The notes beneath the pieces are model-generated. The model was given only the letters and a program-made list of their open reading frames with translations. It made no database searches and had not been told where the DNA came from. Positions 9,206 through 18,110 of a stretch of 64,000 nt of DNA are shown in pieces. Each line of letters begins with the position of its first letter. Positions within the stretch are counted from its first letter, which is position 1. Made by a program: the position numbers and the translations under genes. The stretch is from an uncultured Bacteroidota bacterium (GTDB lineage Bacteria > Bacteroidota > Bacteroidia > Flavobacteriales > Flavobacteriaceae), in contig CABXUS010000003.1 of the NCBI GenBank assembly GCA_902515405.1, positions 28,596 through 92,595 of the forward strand. Direction: 5' to 3'.

Positions 9206-10204
9206 ATGAATACAAAAAAATTATATTTAACAATCTTAGTAATTTTTTTTAGTCTTAATATTTACACTCAAGATACAAATAAGGGTGATATTTTTTCTAC
9301 TATATTTTGGAATTATAATACAGATTTATCATCTGAAGCTAGTAAAAAAAATTCCTTTGAAGTCAAAAGAGTTTATTTAGGATACAAATTTAAAATAGAT
9401 GATAAAATATCTGCCAAAGTAACATTTGACATAGGAAAAAATAGTGCTGGAAGTGATTATACTACATTTTTAAAAACTGCTCAAATTGACTGGAGCTTAA
9501 AAGATAATTTTAAACTTAGTTTTGGTATGATAGGGAATAAACAATTCAAGTATCAAGAATCCATTTGGGGATATAGATATCTATATAAAACTTTTCAAGA
9601 TGAGAATAAATTTGGAAGCAGTGCCGACTTAGGGGTTAATGGAGAAATTAAAGTTTCGAAAAATTTAAAAATGAATTTATTTATGTTAAATGGAGAGGGT
9701 TATAAAAATATCCAAGACGACAATGGATATATGAAAATTGGTGGAAATTTAATATATGAAATTAGCAATGGATTATCCTTGAAATTATATTATGACTCAG
9801 AACCAGGTAATGATGAATTTAATGTTATAAATGTTGGTTATTTTATTAGTTATGATAAAAATAAAACAAGAGTTGGATTTGAATACAATAAAATCAACAA
9901 TGCTAAATCATATAATAGTCCTTCCTTAGACAATAATCTTTCAGGATTTTCTGGATATATATCTCAAATTTTTTCTGAAAATTCAAGTGTATTTTTCAGA
10001 TATGATTCTTTACAATCAAATATACTTGCAGGTAGCTCGGACCCTTGGAACTCAGGTAAAGACGGTAAACTTATGATTTTAGGATACGAGCATGTAGTCA
10101 CTAAAGGATTTAAGCTCAATTTAAATTATAGAAACTATAATTACAATGATACTTCAATTAATAATAAATCTATGGTATTCATAAATGCCGAAATAAAAAT
10201 ATAA
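9206..10204 (+). CDS. Outer-membrane beta-barrel porin, phosphate-linked (OprO/P-like)
   Basis: 332 aa with a signal peptide (cleavage near IYTQD, residue 22) and then alternating hydrophobic strands typical of a porin barrel, e.g. SFEVKRVYLGYKFKIDD and KLSFGMIGNKQF, ending in a strand MVFINAEIKI. The opening strand resembles phosphate-selective porin family proteins. It ends 2 nt before the PiT transporter ORF, so the pair plausibly moves phosphate across outer and inner membranes in one operon. Selectivity for phosphate is inferred from context, not from residues. Confidence 0.75.
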   Translation: MNTKKLYLTILVIFFSLNIYTQDTNKGDIFSTIFWNYNTDLSSEASKKNSFEVKRVYLGYKFKIDDKISAKVTFDIGKNSAGSDYTTFLKTAQIDWSLKDNFKLSFGMIGNKQFKYQESIWGYRYLYKTFQDENKFGSSADLGVNGEIKVSKNLKMNLFMLNGEGYKNIQDDNGYMKIGGNLIYEISNGLSLKLYYDSEPGNDEFNVINVGYFISYDKNKTRVGFEYNKINNAKSYNSPSLDNNLSGFSGYISQIFSENSSVFFRYDSLQSNILAGSSDPWNSGKDGKLMILGYEHVVTKGFKLNLNYRNYNYNDTSINNKSMVFINAEIKI

Positions 10205-10206
10205 TT

Positions 10207-12531
10207 ATGAACTTACTTAACTTTCAATTACTTTTAAGTAGCGATATACTAACAAATGTCGTTGAAAATATGGATGTATATTTTATAATGATTGTTGCCT
10301 TAGCTTTTTTAGCTGTTGGTGACCTTGTTGTTGGTGTAAGTAATGACGCTGTTAATTTTTTAAATTCAGCGCTTGGTTCAAAGGCAATTTCCGTTAGAAA
10401 AATAATGATACTAGCAAGTCTTGGAGTGTTAGTTGGTTCTGTATTTTCAAGTGGAATGATGGAGGTTGCAAGAAAAGGAATCTTTAATCCAGAAATGTTA
10501 TTGTTTTCGGAAATCATGATAATATTTATGGCTGTTATGATTACAGATATATTATTATTAGATTTTTTTAACACACTTGGACTTCCAACATCAACGACTG
10601 TTTCCATTGTTTTTGAATTATTAGGCGCTGCAGTTGCAGTTTCATTAATCAAAATCTCTGGTCTTGGAAATGAATTTGGAGATTTAGTCAATTACATAAA
10701 TGTTGAGAAAGCTTCTCAAATTATACTTGGGATTTTACTATCGGTATTTATAGCTTTTTCTATTGGTGCTTTAGTCCAGTTTTTAGCTAGGACTATTCTA
10801 TCATACAACTATGAACAAAAATCCAAATGGGTGGGTTCAATTTTTGGTGGAGTTGCTTTAACATCCATATCATATTTCATCTTGATGAAAGGAATTAAAG
10901 GTACATCTTTTGCAAAAGAAAGTTTTGACTTATTAGATGGAGCTACAATTTCCTCATTTTTAGAAACTGAAGTTTTATTTATTTCATTGGCAAGTTTTGT
11001 GCTGTTATCCTTAGTATCATATATTCTAATTTTTTCTTTTAAAGTAAATATTTACAAATTAATTATTGGAGTAGGTACATTTTCATTAGCTCTTGCTTTT
11101 GCAGGGAATGACTTGGTAAACTTTATTGGGGTTCCAATAGCGGCTTGGCAATCATACGAGGCTTGGATTGCTTCGGGAGTTCCAGCGGATATGTTTTCAA
11201 TGGAAGTTCTTTCAACTAAAGTTCCAACTCCTAATTTACTTTTATTCTTAGCAGGAATGGTAATGGTTGTTACACTTTGGATATCATCAAAAGCAAAGAA
11301 GGTTACTAAGACTGAAATTGATCTTGCAAGACAAAGAGATACAAAAGAAAGATTTCAACCTAACTTTATATCAAGAGGATTGGTTAGATTTTCTTATAAT
11401 TTAGCTAAATACACTTCTTTAATAGTTCCTAAAAAATTGCGAGATAATATTAATGCTCAGTTCGAAGTTCCTGTTGTAGAAATGAGTTCAAAAAAAGCCG
11501 TCGAATTACCAGCTTTTGATATGATTAGAGCATCAGTAAATATGATGGTAGCTGCTATTCTAATTTCAATTGCAACTTCATTTAAATTACCATTATCAAC
11601 CACCTATGTTACTTTCATGGTAGCCATGGGTACATCACTTTCTGATAGAGCATGGGGATCTGAAAGTGCTGTATACAGAGTTGCAGGAGTATTGAATGTC
11701 ATTGGTGGATGGTTTTTTACTGCATTTATAGCCTTCACAGCTGCAGGTTTTATCGCTTTATTGATACACCTTGGAGGACCAACTGCAATTGCAATTTTAA
11801 TATTTGCAGCCCTGTTAATTTTAGGCAGGAATTATATTTCTCACAGAAAAGATCTTGAAGAAGAAAAAAATTCTGATGCATTAACAAGAGCTGAAAGTAA
11901 ATCAATTCAAGGGGTTATTGATGAGAGCAGTGGTAATATGTCAAAAGCTTCCAAAAAAATTAAAAAGATTTATTCACAATCAATACAAGGTTTAGCCAAA
12001 GGGGATTTAAGCGGACTTAAGAAAAATAGAAAAGCTGTTTCAAAATACTCTGAAGAAATAGATGACTTGAGAAATGACCTATTCTATTTCATCAAAAACC
12101 TAGATGAATCAACTATTAAAGGTGCAAGTAATTTCTATATAAATGTTTTAGCCTACCTGCAAGATATTGCAGAATCTTTACAGTACATATCCAAGATTAC
12201 GTACAAGCACATCAACAATAATCATACAAATCTAACCTTTAATCAAATAAGAGAACTAAAAGAAATTGATTCTGAGCTAAATAATCTTTATGATGAAATA
12301 CAGTTTATTTTCTCAAAAAATAATTTTAAAGAGTTGAATAAAGTGATTAATAAAAAACAAGAGCTCTACTCTTCTCTTAAACAAAAAATTGATATTCAGA
12401 TTTCTAGAACTAAAAAGGATGAGTCTAGCCCGAAAAATACAACACTATACTTTAGTATTTTAATTGAGAGCAAAGATTTAGTAGAGAAAACTATGAATCT
12501 ACTAGAGATGTACTCAGAATCAAAATCTTAA
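10207..12531 (+). CDS. PiT-family inorganic phosphate transporter with C-terminal PhoU-like domain
   Basis: 774 aa, much longer than a simple PiT (about 420-500 aa). The membrane part (about 20-560) shows both halves of the PiT inverted repeat: GVSNDAVNF with LPTSTTVS, and FAGNDLVNF with LPLSTTYVT. A hydrophilic linker of about 70 residues separates the two halves. The tail from about 580 is helical and charged and resembles the DUF47/PhoU-like domain often encoded separately next to PiT genes. The fusion suggests built-in cytoplasmic regulation of flux. It sits directly behind the porin and is followed by a strong terminator. Confidence 0.9.
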   Translation: MNLLNFQLLLSSDILTNVVENMDVYFIMIVALAFLAVGDLVVGVSNDAVNFLNSALGSKAISVRKIMILASLGVLVGSVFSSGMMEVARKGIFNPEMLLFSEIMIIFMAVMITDILLLDFFNTLGLPTSTTVSIVFELLGAAVAVSLIKISGLGNEFGDLVNYINVEKASQIILGILLSVFIAFSIGALVQFLARTILSYNYEQKSKWVGSIFGGVALTSISYFILMKGIKGTSFAKESFDLLDGATISSFLETEVLFISLASFVLLSLVSYILIFSFKVNIYKLIIGVGTFSLALAFAGNDLVNFIGVPIAAWQSYEAWIASGVPADMFSMEVLSTKVPTPNLLLFLAGMVMVVTLWISSKAKKVTKTEIDLARQRDTKERFQPNFISRGLVRFSYNLAKYTSLIVPKKLRDNINAQFEVPVVEMSSKKAVELPAFDMIRASVNMMVAAILISIATSFKLPLSTTYVTFMVAMGTSLSDRAWGSESAVYRVAGVLNVIGGWFFTAFIAFTAAGFIALLIHLGGPTAIAILIFAALLILGRNYISHRKDLEEEKNSDALTRAESKSIQGVIDESSGNMSKASKKIKKIYSQSIQGLAKGDLSGLKKNRKAVSKYSEEIDDLRNDLFYFIKNLDESTIKGASNFYINVLAYLQDIAESLQYISKITYKHINNNHTNLTFNQIRELKEIDSELNNLYDEIQFIFSKNNFKELNKVINKKQELYSSLKQKIDIQISRTKKDESSPKNTTLYFSILIESKDLVEKTMNLLEMYSESKS

Positions 12532-12540
12532 TTGGTTTTA

Positions 12541-12572
12541 AAAAAGACAGTCTCTTAGGCTGTCTTTTTTTT
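12541..12572 (+). terminator. Rho-independent terminator of the porin-PiT operon
   Basis: AAAAAGACAG (12541-12550) pairs with CTGTCTTTTT (12560-12569) around a 9-nt loop, and the T run continues to 12572. It starts 10 nt after the PiT stop codon. Confidence 0.85.
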
Positions 12573-12847
12573 AACTATATTAAAACTTAATTATATAATC
12601 TTTAATAAAGTTGTGTTTAAATTATGAAACTATATTGAGTTTTAATTATTTCAAAAAAGTAAGAATCTAGACTTAATAATTGGGCACTAAACTTAGATGT
12701 TTTAAATAAATCTAAATATTTTGTTGATAAATAATGAATTTTTTTGGAATGCATTCGGGTTCAATAAATTTATAATCTTTTTAATCAGGATTTAAATATA
12801 ATTTTTTAAAATATTGTCTTTTTTAAAAGTCATCCATTGGAAAATCA

Positions 12848-12879
12848 ATGTTTTATAATTCTTATGTTTTATAATTCTT
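12848..12879. repeat. Perfect 16-bp tandem direct repeat
   Basis: ATGTTTTATAATTCTT occurs at 12848-12863 and again at 12864-12879 without a mismatch. A partial relative, ATGTTTTAATTATT, lies at 12910-12923. It lies about 210 nt upstream of nrdB and could be a duplicated operator or a simple replication duplication. Confidence 0.85.
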
Positions 12880-13051
12880 TTATTAAATTTTTTATTTTTT
12901 ATGTTCAAAATGTTTTAATTATTTGGCATAATAATTGGTTATTTGAATAATTTATCTAAAATTAATGTATGTTGAAAACTTTGTTAAAAACCTATGAAGC
13001 GAGCATTTAAACTAGATGAAATAAATTAGAACTTTACTATTGGTATAAATT

Positions 13052-13059
13052 TAATTTTG
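13052..13059 (+). promoter_or_regulatory. Candidate -7 box for nrdBA
   Basis: TAATTTTG matches the Bacteroidetes -7 consensus TAnnTTTG exactly and lies 29 nt before the nrdB ATG. The expected upstream TTG is only approximated by TTAG at 13026-13029. Confidence 0.35.
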
Positions 13060-13088
13060 CCTTTCACTTTAGAACAATTTTATAAATC

Positions 13089-14363
13089 ATGGAGATAGAA
13101 CACATAATCAAAAGAGACTACAGTACAAAAACTTTCCATTTGGATAAGATTACTGAAGCTATTCAAAAGGCAATGATTGCGGTTGGATTTGGCACAAAGC
13201 AAAATGCAGAAGACATTGCATTATCAGTTTACAAAACATTACTTGACAGAAAAAACCAAGACCAAGAGTATGTTCCCACAATTGAAGAAGTTCAAGATAT
13301 TGTAGAAACTCAACTCATGGAAAGTGAATTCAAAGAAGCGGCAAAAGCATACATTTTATACCGAAATAGAAGAAGTCAACAAAGACAAACAGATATTTTT
13401 GAAAAGCGAATAAACCTAAAACCATACGAATATCCGGAATTATATGAATACGTTCCAGCTATTAGACATTCTTATTGGATACATTCAGAATTTAATTTTA
13501 CTAGTGATATTCAGGATTTCAAGTCAAGGCTAACTGATTCAGAAAGAAGTGCTATCAAAAATACTATGTTAGCAATTTCTCAAATTGAAGTAGCTGTTAA
13601 ATCCTTTTGGGGGGATTTATATCACAGAATTCCAAAGCCAGAGATTGGTTCTGTAGGTTCAACTTTTGCTGAAAGTGAAGTTCGACATGCAGATGCTTAC
13701 TCTCATTTATTAGAAATATTAGGACTGAATTCAGAATTTAAAGAGCTCAAAAAGAAACCTGCTATTATGAAAAGAGTTCGGTATTTAGAAACCGCACTAA
13801 AGAACTCAAAAAGCGACGACAATAAAGAATATGCAGAAGCTATTCTGCTGTTTTCACTGTTTATTGAGCATGTGTCCCTATTTTCTCAATTCCTAATTAT
13901 TATGGCTTTCAATAAACATAAAAATATGTTGAAAGGTATTTCTAACGTGGTAGAGGCAACCTCAAAAGAAGAACAAATCCATGGTGATTTTGGGATTGAT
14001 TTAATCAAAATTCTTAAAAAAGAAAATCCTGACTGGTTTACACCTGAATATCACAAAAACATCCAGGGTGTATGTAAACAAGCTTTTGAAGCAGAATTAG
14101 ATGTTGTTGACTGGATTTTTGAAAACGGAGAGTTAGACTTTTTACCTAAGGCGGTAATTAATGAGTTTTTAAAAAATAGATTTAACAATTCTTTAGAAAG
14201 TATTGGAATTGAAAAAGCATTTGAAATCGATCAAAACTTAGTTTCGCAAACCGAATGGTTTGATGATGAGATCATAGGAACTAAACATGGAGATTTTTTT
14301 GTGAAACGATCCATCAATTATAGTAAAAGAACACAAAGTATAACAAGTGATGACCTGTTTTAG
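13089..14363 (+). CDS. nrdB: Ribonucleotide reductase radical subunit with N-terminal ATP-cone
   Basis: 424 aa. Residues about 3-95 form an ATP-cone (IIKRDYSTKTFHLDKI opening), a domain normally on the large subunit. The R2 body follows. Metal ligands can be read off: Glu167, Glu197, His200, Glu260, Glu295 and His298; the radical tyrosine is Tyr204, in the E-x2-H-x3-Y spacing of Escherichia coli Glu115/His118/Tyr122. The C-terminus SDDLF is the tail that docks to NrdA. The layout matches the Leeuwenhoekiella blandensis-type R2, where dATP binding to the cone on R2 drives inactive oligomers (known). nrdA follows after 3 nt. Confidence 0.93.
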   Translation: MEIEHIIKRDYSTKTFHLDKITEAIQKAMIAVGFGTKQNAEDIALSVYKTLLDRKNQDQEYVPTIEEVQDIVETQLMESEFKEAAKAYILYRNRRSQQRQTDIFEKRINLKPYEYPELYEYVPAIRHSYWIHSEFNFTSDIQDFKSRLTDSERSAIKNTMLAISQIEVAVKSFWGDLYHRIPKPEIGSVGSTFAESEVRHADAYSHLLEILGLNSEFKELKKKPAIMKRVRYLETALKNSKSDDNKEYAEAILLFSLFIEHVSLFSQFLIIMAFNKHKNMLKGISNVVEATSKEEQIHGDFGIDLIKILKKENPDWFTPEYHKNIQGVCKQAFEAELDVVDWIFENGELDFLPKAVINEFLKNRFNNSLESIGIEKAFEIDQNLVSQTEWFDDEIIGTKHGDFFVKRSINYSKRTQSITSDDLF

Positions 14364-14366
14364 AAT

Positions 14367-16145
14367 ATGCAAAAAAAAACAACAACAAAAAAGGAAAAAA
14401 TAAACCCATATCAACATTTAATTGATGCTAGAGAAAAAGCAAGAAAAGGAATGAATTTAAATTCCGATAAACAATTTGAATGGCTTAACGAAAATAGTAG
14501 AAAATTTCTTGCTGCTGGATATTTAGGAGATGGATTAAGTGCAGAAGAACGAATTGCTAATATTGCCAAAAGAGCAGAATCTATACTGCAAATGCCAGGT
14601 TTTGCAGACAAATTTTATTATTATATGTCACAGGGATATTACTCACTAGCATCCCCTGTTTGGTCAAACTTTGGAAAAGAACGTGGCTTACCAATTAGCT
14701 GTTTTGGTTCTCATATTGATGATGATATAGGAAATATTTTATATACCCAATCTGAAGTTGGTATGATGTCTAAATTAGGCGGAGGAACATCTGGTTATTT
14801 TGGTAAAATTAGACATCGTGGAGCTGCCATAAAAAACAATGGAGAAGCTTCAGGAGCTGTCCATATTATGAGATTGTTTGAATCTATGGTAGATGTAGTA
14901 AGCCAAGGTTCAGTTAGACGAGGTCGTTTTTCTCCTTATCTTCCAATTGATCACCCAGATATTATGGAATTTCTAGAAATAGGAACTGAAGGTAATCCCA
15001 TTCAAGAGTTAACTCATGGAGTCACTGTAAAAAATGACTGGATGCAAAGTATGATAGATGGTGATGTTGATAAGAGAACTGTTTGGGCAAAAGTTTTACA
15101 AAGTCGTGCTGAAATGGGATACCCCTATATCTTCTTTACAGATAATGCAAACAATGGTGCTCCTGATGTTTATAAGGACAAAGAGCTGCCAATATATGCA
15201 AGTAATTTATGTACAGAAATAATGTTGCCCTCTGACCATAATTGGTCTTTTGTTTGTGTTCTATCAAGTATTAATTTATTGCATTATGATAAATGGAAAG
15301 ATACAGATGCCGTTGAAATAATGGTTTATTTCTTAGATGCAGTAATTACAGAGTTTTTAGAAAAACTAGAGTCTTATAAAAATTCTACTGACAGAGAAGA
15401 TCAACAAACATTTCTATTTATGGAACGAGCATATAATTTTGCAAAAGAAAATAGAGCATTGGGAATGGGTACTCTTGGATGGCACTCTTTATTACAGTCG
15501 AAAATGCTTCCTTTTGATAGTCAAAAAGCGTATGATTTGAATAATGAAGTTTTTAAAAAACTAAAGGAAAACTCATATAAAGCATCTAAACACTTAGCGG
15601 AAAAGTTTGGAGAACCAGAATTACTAAAAGGCTATGGTAGAAGAAATTCAACTTTAAATGCTATTGCTCCAACTACATCATCTGCATTTATACTGGGTCA
15701 AGTTTCTCAAGGTATCGAGCCGATATGGTCTAATATTTATGTTAAGGATATTGCAAAAATAAAAACAACAATTAAAAATCCTTTTTTGATAAAGCTTTTA
15801 AAAGAAAAAGGAATGGATACACCAGAAGTATGGAAAGATATAAGAGATAGAGATGGTTCCGTTCAACATCTTGATTTCTTATCAGAAAATGAAAAAGAAG
15901 TATTCAAAACATATTCTGAAATTGATCAGCTAGTTATTATATATCAAGCAGCGAATAGACAAAACTATATAGACCAGGGTCAATCTCTTAATGTCATTAT
16001 ACACCCAGATACATCAACTAAGGATGTTAACAAAATTCATGTCACTGCCTGGAAGTTAGGACTGAAATCTTTATACTATCAACATAGTATGAATGCAGCT
16101 CAAAAGTTCAAACAAAAGAAAGAGTGCGAAAGTTGTGAGGGTTAG
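14367..16145 (+). CDS. nrdA: Ribonucleotide reductase catalytic subunit lacking an ATP-cone
   Basis: 592 aa, about 170 shorter than Escherichia coli NrdA because no ATP-cone precedes the catalytic barrel. Active-site residues are present: Cys112 (PISCFGS) and Cys297 (VCVLSS) as the redox pair, N280-L-C282-T-E284 as the thiyl-radical loop, and LYYQHS as the radical-transfer tyrosines. The C-terminal shuttle pair is Cys587/Cys590 (ECESCEG). With all allosteric activity control moved to NrdB, this subunit keeps only the specificity site. Same operon as nrdB. Confidence 0.95.
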   Translation: MQKKTTTKKEKINPYQHLIDAREKARKGMNLNSDKQFEWLNENSRKFLAAGYLGDGLSAEERIANIAKRAESILQMPGFADKFYYYMSQGYYSLASPVWSNFGKERGLPISCFGSHIDDDIGNILYTQSEVGMMSKLGGGTSGYFGKIRHRGAAIKNNGEASGAVHIMRLFESMVDVVSQGSVRRGRFSPYLPIDHPDIMEFLEIGTEGNPIQELTHGVTVKNDWMQSMIDGDVDKRTVWAKVLQSRAEMGYPYIFFTDNANNGAPDVYKDKELPIYASNLCTEIMLPSDHNWSFVCVLSSINLLHYDKWKDTDAVEIMVYFLDAVITEFLEKLESYKNSTDREDQQTFLFMERAYNFAKENRALGMGTLGWHSLLQSKMLPFDSQKAYDLNNEVFKKLKENSYKASKHLAEKFGEPELLKGYGRRNSTLNAIAPTTSSAFILGQVSQGIEPIWSNIYVKDIAKIKTTIKNPFLIKLLKEKGMDTPEVWKDIRDRDGSVQHLDFLSENEKEVFKTYSEIDQLVIIYQAANRQNYIDQGQSLNVIIHPDTSTKDVNKIHVTAWKLGLKSLYYQHSMNAAQKFKQKKECESCEG

Positions 16146-16163
16146 TTTAACATAGAATTATCA

Positions 16164-16361
16164 ATGTTAAAATATTTCGGATTAATAATATCAATAGTAA
16201 TTCTAATAATAAACTTAGTTTATTTTGATTTTAATGAATCTCTATTTTCAGAAGATAATAAAGTTGCTATAATTGGAATAATTGGAAGTCTATGTGCTTT
16301 AGTATTAATTCTAATTCTAATTGTTTCCGAAAAAATTAATTCTAAAATTAAAGGTCTGTAA
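16164..16361 (+). CDS. Small two-TM membrane protein of unknown function
   Basis: 65 aa starting at ATG 16164, 18 nt after nrdA. Two long hydrophobic stretches (about 4-22 and 37-57) flank an acidic loop FNESLFSEDNK; the tail is basic. It has the look of a real small membrane protein, but no family is recognised. It overlaps the convergent dCMP deaminase by 14 nt, which is unusual enough that one of the two ends deserves checking. Confidence 0.5.
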   Translation: MLKYFGLIISIVILIINLVYFDFNESLFSEDNKVAIIGIIGSLCALVLILILIVSEKINSKIKGL

Positions 16362-16773
16362 TTTGCTCAACCTTCACACCAGATTTAATCAAGAATTCAA
16401 TACCAGTTCTATCTTTATATTCAGTAATGTATACAACCCTTGATATTCCTGACTGAAAAATTAATTTGCTGCAATCTGTACAGGGAGAAAGCGTTACATA
16501 AAGAGTCGATTCTCTGGTTGACTGAGTAGATGAAGCAACTTTTAAGATTGCATTTGCTTCAGCATGTAAAACATACCACTTAGTATAACCTTCATCATCT
16601 TCACAGCAATTTTCAAAACCTGTTGGAGTACCATTATACCCGTCAGAAATAATCATTTTATCCTTGACTATTAATGCTCCAACTTGTCTTCTTTTACAAT
16701 GAGAAAGCTTTGCCCACTCAGTGGCCATTTTTAAATAAGCTTTATCATATCTTAACTGTTTGCTGTCAGACAT
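16348..16773 (-). CDS. dCMP deaminase (ComEB-type)
   Basis: 141 aa. Deaminates dCMP to dUMP for thymidylate synthesis. The zinc site is H70-A-E72 and PC98TDC101; the substrate loop GYNGTPTGFENC is characteristic of dCMP rather than cytidine deaminases and includes the extra CC pair seen in this family. Convergent neighbour of nrdBA, which makes a small deoxynucleotide-synthesis neighbourhood. HupE-like gene lies 4 nt upstream on the same strand. Confidence 0.92.
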   Translation of the reverse strand: MSDSKQLRYDKAYLKMATEWAKLSHCKRRQVGALIVKDKMIISDGYNGTPTGFENCCEDDEGYTKWYVLHAEANAILKVASSTQSTRESTLYVTLSPCTDCSKLIFQSGISRVVYITEYKDRTGIEFLIKSGVKVEQITDL

Positions 16774-16777
16774 TATT

Positions 16778-17347
16778 CTAAATAAATATTAATACAGTTA
16801 ATAAACAAACTATAACTGAAACTAATCTAATGTAATTTTTTTTGAATTTATAACTATTTAAAAATAAAATTGAGTTTAATATTAAAATAGAAACTGCAAT
16901 TATAATTTGAGCTACTTCAACTCCAAACGAAAACCCAATCAAAGCAACTAAATCAACTCCATCAGAAAACGAAATCTGATTGAAAAAGTTTGCAAAACCA
17001 AATCCATGAATTAACCCAAAAAATAAGGCTATTAGAATAGTAAAATAGTTTACTTTTTTTGTAGCATTTAAGAAAAATAAATTTGTTAATGCCGAAAGAA
17101 TTATTGTAACTGGAATTAGTGTTTCTATAATTTCAATGTTTGGTTTATATATTTCATATGATGAAATAACTAATGATAATGAATGACCAAAAGTGAAAAA
17201 AGTAACAATCCAAAATAATTTTTTCCAACTTTTAAATGAATAAATTATTGATATGGAAACAAGGAATAATAAATGGTCGTAAGCATTTATATCCATAATA
17301 TGAGTAAAGCCAATTTTTAAGTAAAAAATAATTTGATCTAAAATCAT
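16778..17347 (-). CDS. HupE/UreJ-family membrane protein
   Basis: 189 aa, about six membrane segments. The family pattern is clear: GFTHIMDINAYDHLLFL near the N-terminus, FTFGHSLSL in helix 3, and GLIHGFGFAN in helix 5, giving the conserved His residues of HupE/UreJ proteins, which are thought to move nickel. No hydrogenase, urease or nickel gene is nearby, so the substrate is open. The start overlaps the stop of the DjlA-like gene in an ATGA junction at 17344-17347. Confidence 0.85.
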   Translation of the reverse strand: MILDQIIFYLKIGFTHIMDINAYDHLLFLVSISIIYSFKSWKKLFWIVTFFTFGHSLSLVISSYEIYKPNIEIIETLIPVTIILSALTNLFFLNATKKVNYFTILIALFFGLIHGFGFANFFNQISFSDGVDLVALIGFSFGVEVAQIIIAVSILILNSILFLNSYKFKKNYIRLVSVIVCLLTVLIFI

Positions 17348-18045
17348 ATTCCTCTTTGTTTTTTAATATTTTCATATGCTGCTTGAATTTTTGAAAATTT
17401 TTCTTTTGCAGCATTTACATATACCTCACCAAGGTTTTGAACTTTATCAGGATGATGTTTTTTCGCTAATTCTCTATATGCCTTTTTAAGTTCATCATCT
17501 GTACAACTTTTATCTACTTCCATAATCTTATAATCTGAATCAGAAGATTTAAAAAACATAGCTTTAATACTTTCAAAATCGATCTTAGATATTTTCAGAT
17601 AATTAGTGAATTCTAAAAGTTTCTCAATTTCAATTTTTGAAACTGAACCATCAGATTTTGCAATATTGAAAAGAAAATGAATCAATTGAAGCCTTGTTCC
17701 ATAGCTAGTTCTGGTTAAAAAAAACATACATATTTTTTCAGCTGAAATATTTCTCTTATCAATATTAATATTGAATTGTTTAAATAGGATCTCTGCTCTT
17801 TGCGGACCATAAATTGAGATGAAATAATTTCTTACATATTGCAGTTCTTGCTTTGTTACTTTTCCATCTGCTTTAATTAAAATTGACGCAAGAGCTAGCA
17901 GATTTAACTCAAAATCACGTTTGATGTTATTTCTTATTTTGACGAAGTTGTTTTTGTCAATTTGATGACCAATAAATAAACCAATAAAAAAACCCGGCAA
18001 TCTAAAAATATAAAGTCCAATAAATCCTAATATCCACTTATACAT
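17344..18045 (-). CDS. DjlA-like membrane-anchored TerB and J-domain protein
   Basis: 233 aa. One N-terminal membrane segment (about 3-24), then a TerB-like helical domain (about 45-155), then a J domain from about 163 containing the HPD tripeptide in KKHHPDKV. This is the DjlA layout: an inner-membrane co-chaperone that stimulates DnaK. It is translationally coupled to the HupE-like gene by ATGA, an association I do not know from characterised systems. Confidence 0.88.
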   Translation of the reverse strand: MYKWILGFIGLYIFRLPGFFIGLFIGHQIDKNNFVKIRNNIKRDFELNLLALASILIKADGKVTKQELQYVRNYFISIYGPQRAEILFKQFNINIDKRNISAEKICMFFLTRTSYGTRLQLIHFLFNIAKSDGSVSKIEIEKLLEFTNYLKISKIDFESIKAMFFKSSDSDYKIMEVDKSCTDDELKKAYRELAKKHHPDKVQNLGEVYVNAAKEKFSKIQAAYENIKKQRGI

Positions 18046-18088
18046 AAAAGCTATCCAAATTTACAAATGTCAATTAATAGTTCTTTAT

Positions 18089-18096
18089 TATATTTG
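18089..18096 (+). promoter_or_regulatory. Candidate -7 box for the bacilliredoxin gene
   Basis: TATATTTG fits TAnnTTTG exactly and ends 14 nt before the ATG at 18111. No clear TTG lies 17-23 nt upstream. Confidence 0.4.
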
Positions 18097-18110
18097 AAAA
18101 AAAAACAGTT

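Larger units (their letters stand above)
12573..13088. other. 516-nt AT-rich non-coding stretch before nrdB
   Basis: No open frame longer than a few dozen codons and no RNA gene was recognised. It contains a perfect 16-bp tandem duplication (12848-12879), a diverged third copy near 12910, and a -7-type promoter box at 13052-13059. It is the longest gene-free stretch in an otherwise compact window, so long-range control of the ribonucleotide reductase genes is possible. Confidence 0.6.

Noticed and set aside
10224..10691. 155-codon minus-strand frame opposite the PiT gene
   Set aside because: Antisense to conserved PiT coding sequence; composition is that of a shadow frame.
12627..12642. NrdR-box-like sequence AAACTATATTGAGTTT
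   Set aside because: Matches the NrdR consensus at about 12 of 16 positions but is single and 447 nt upstream of nrdB; NrdR sites normally occur as close pairs.
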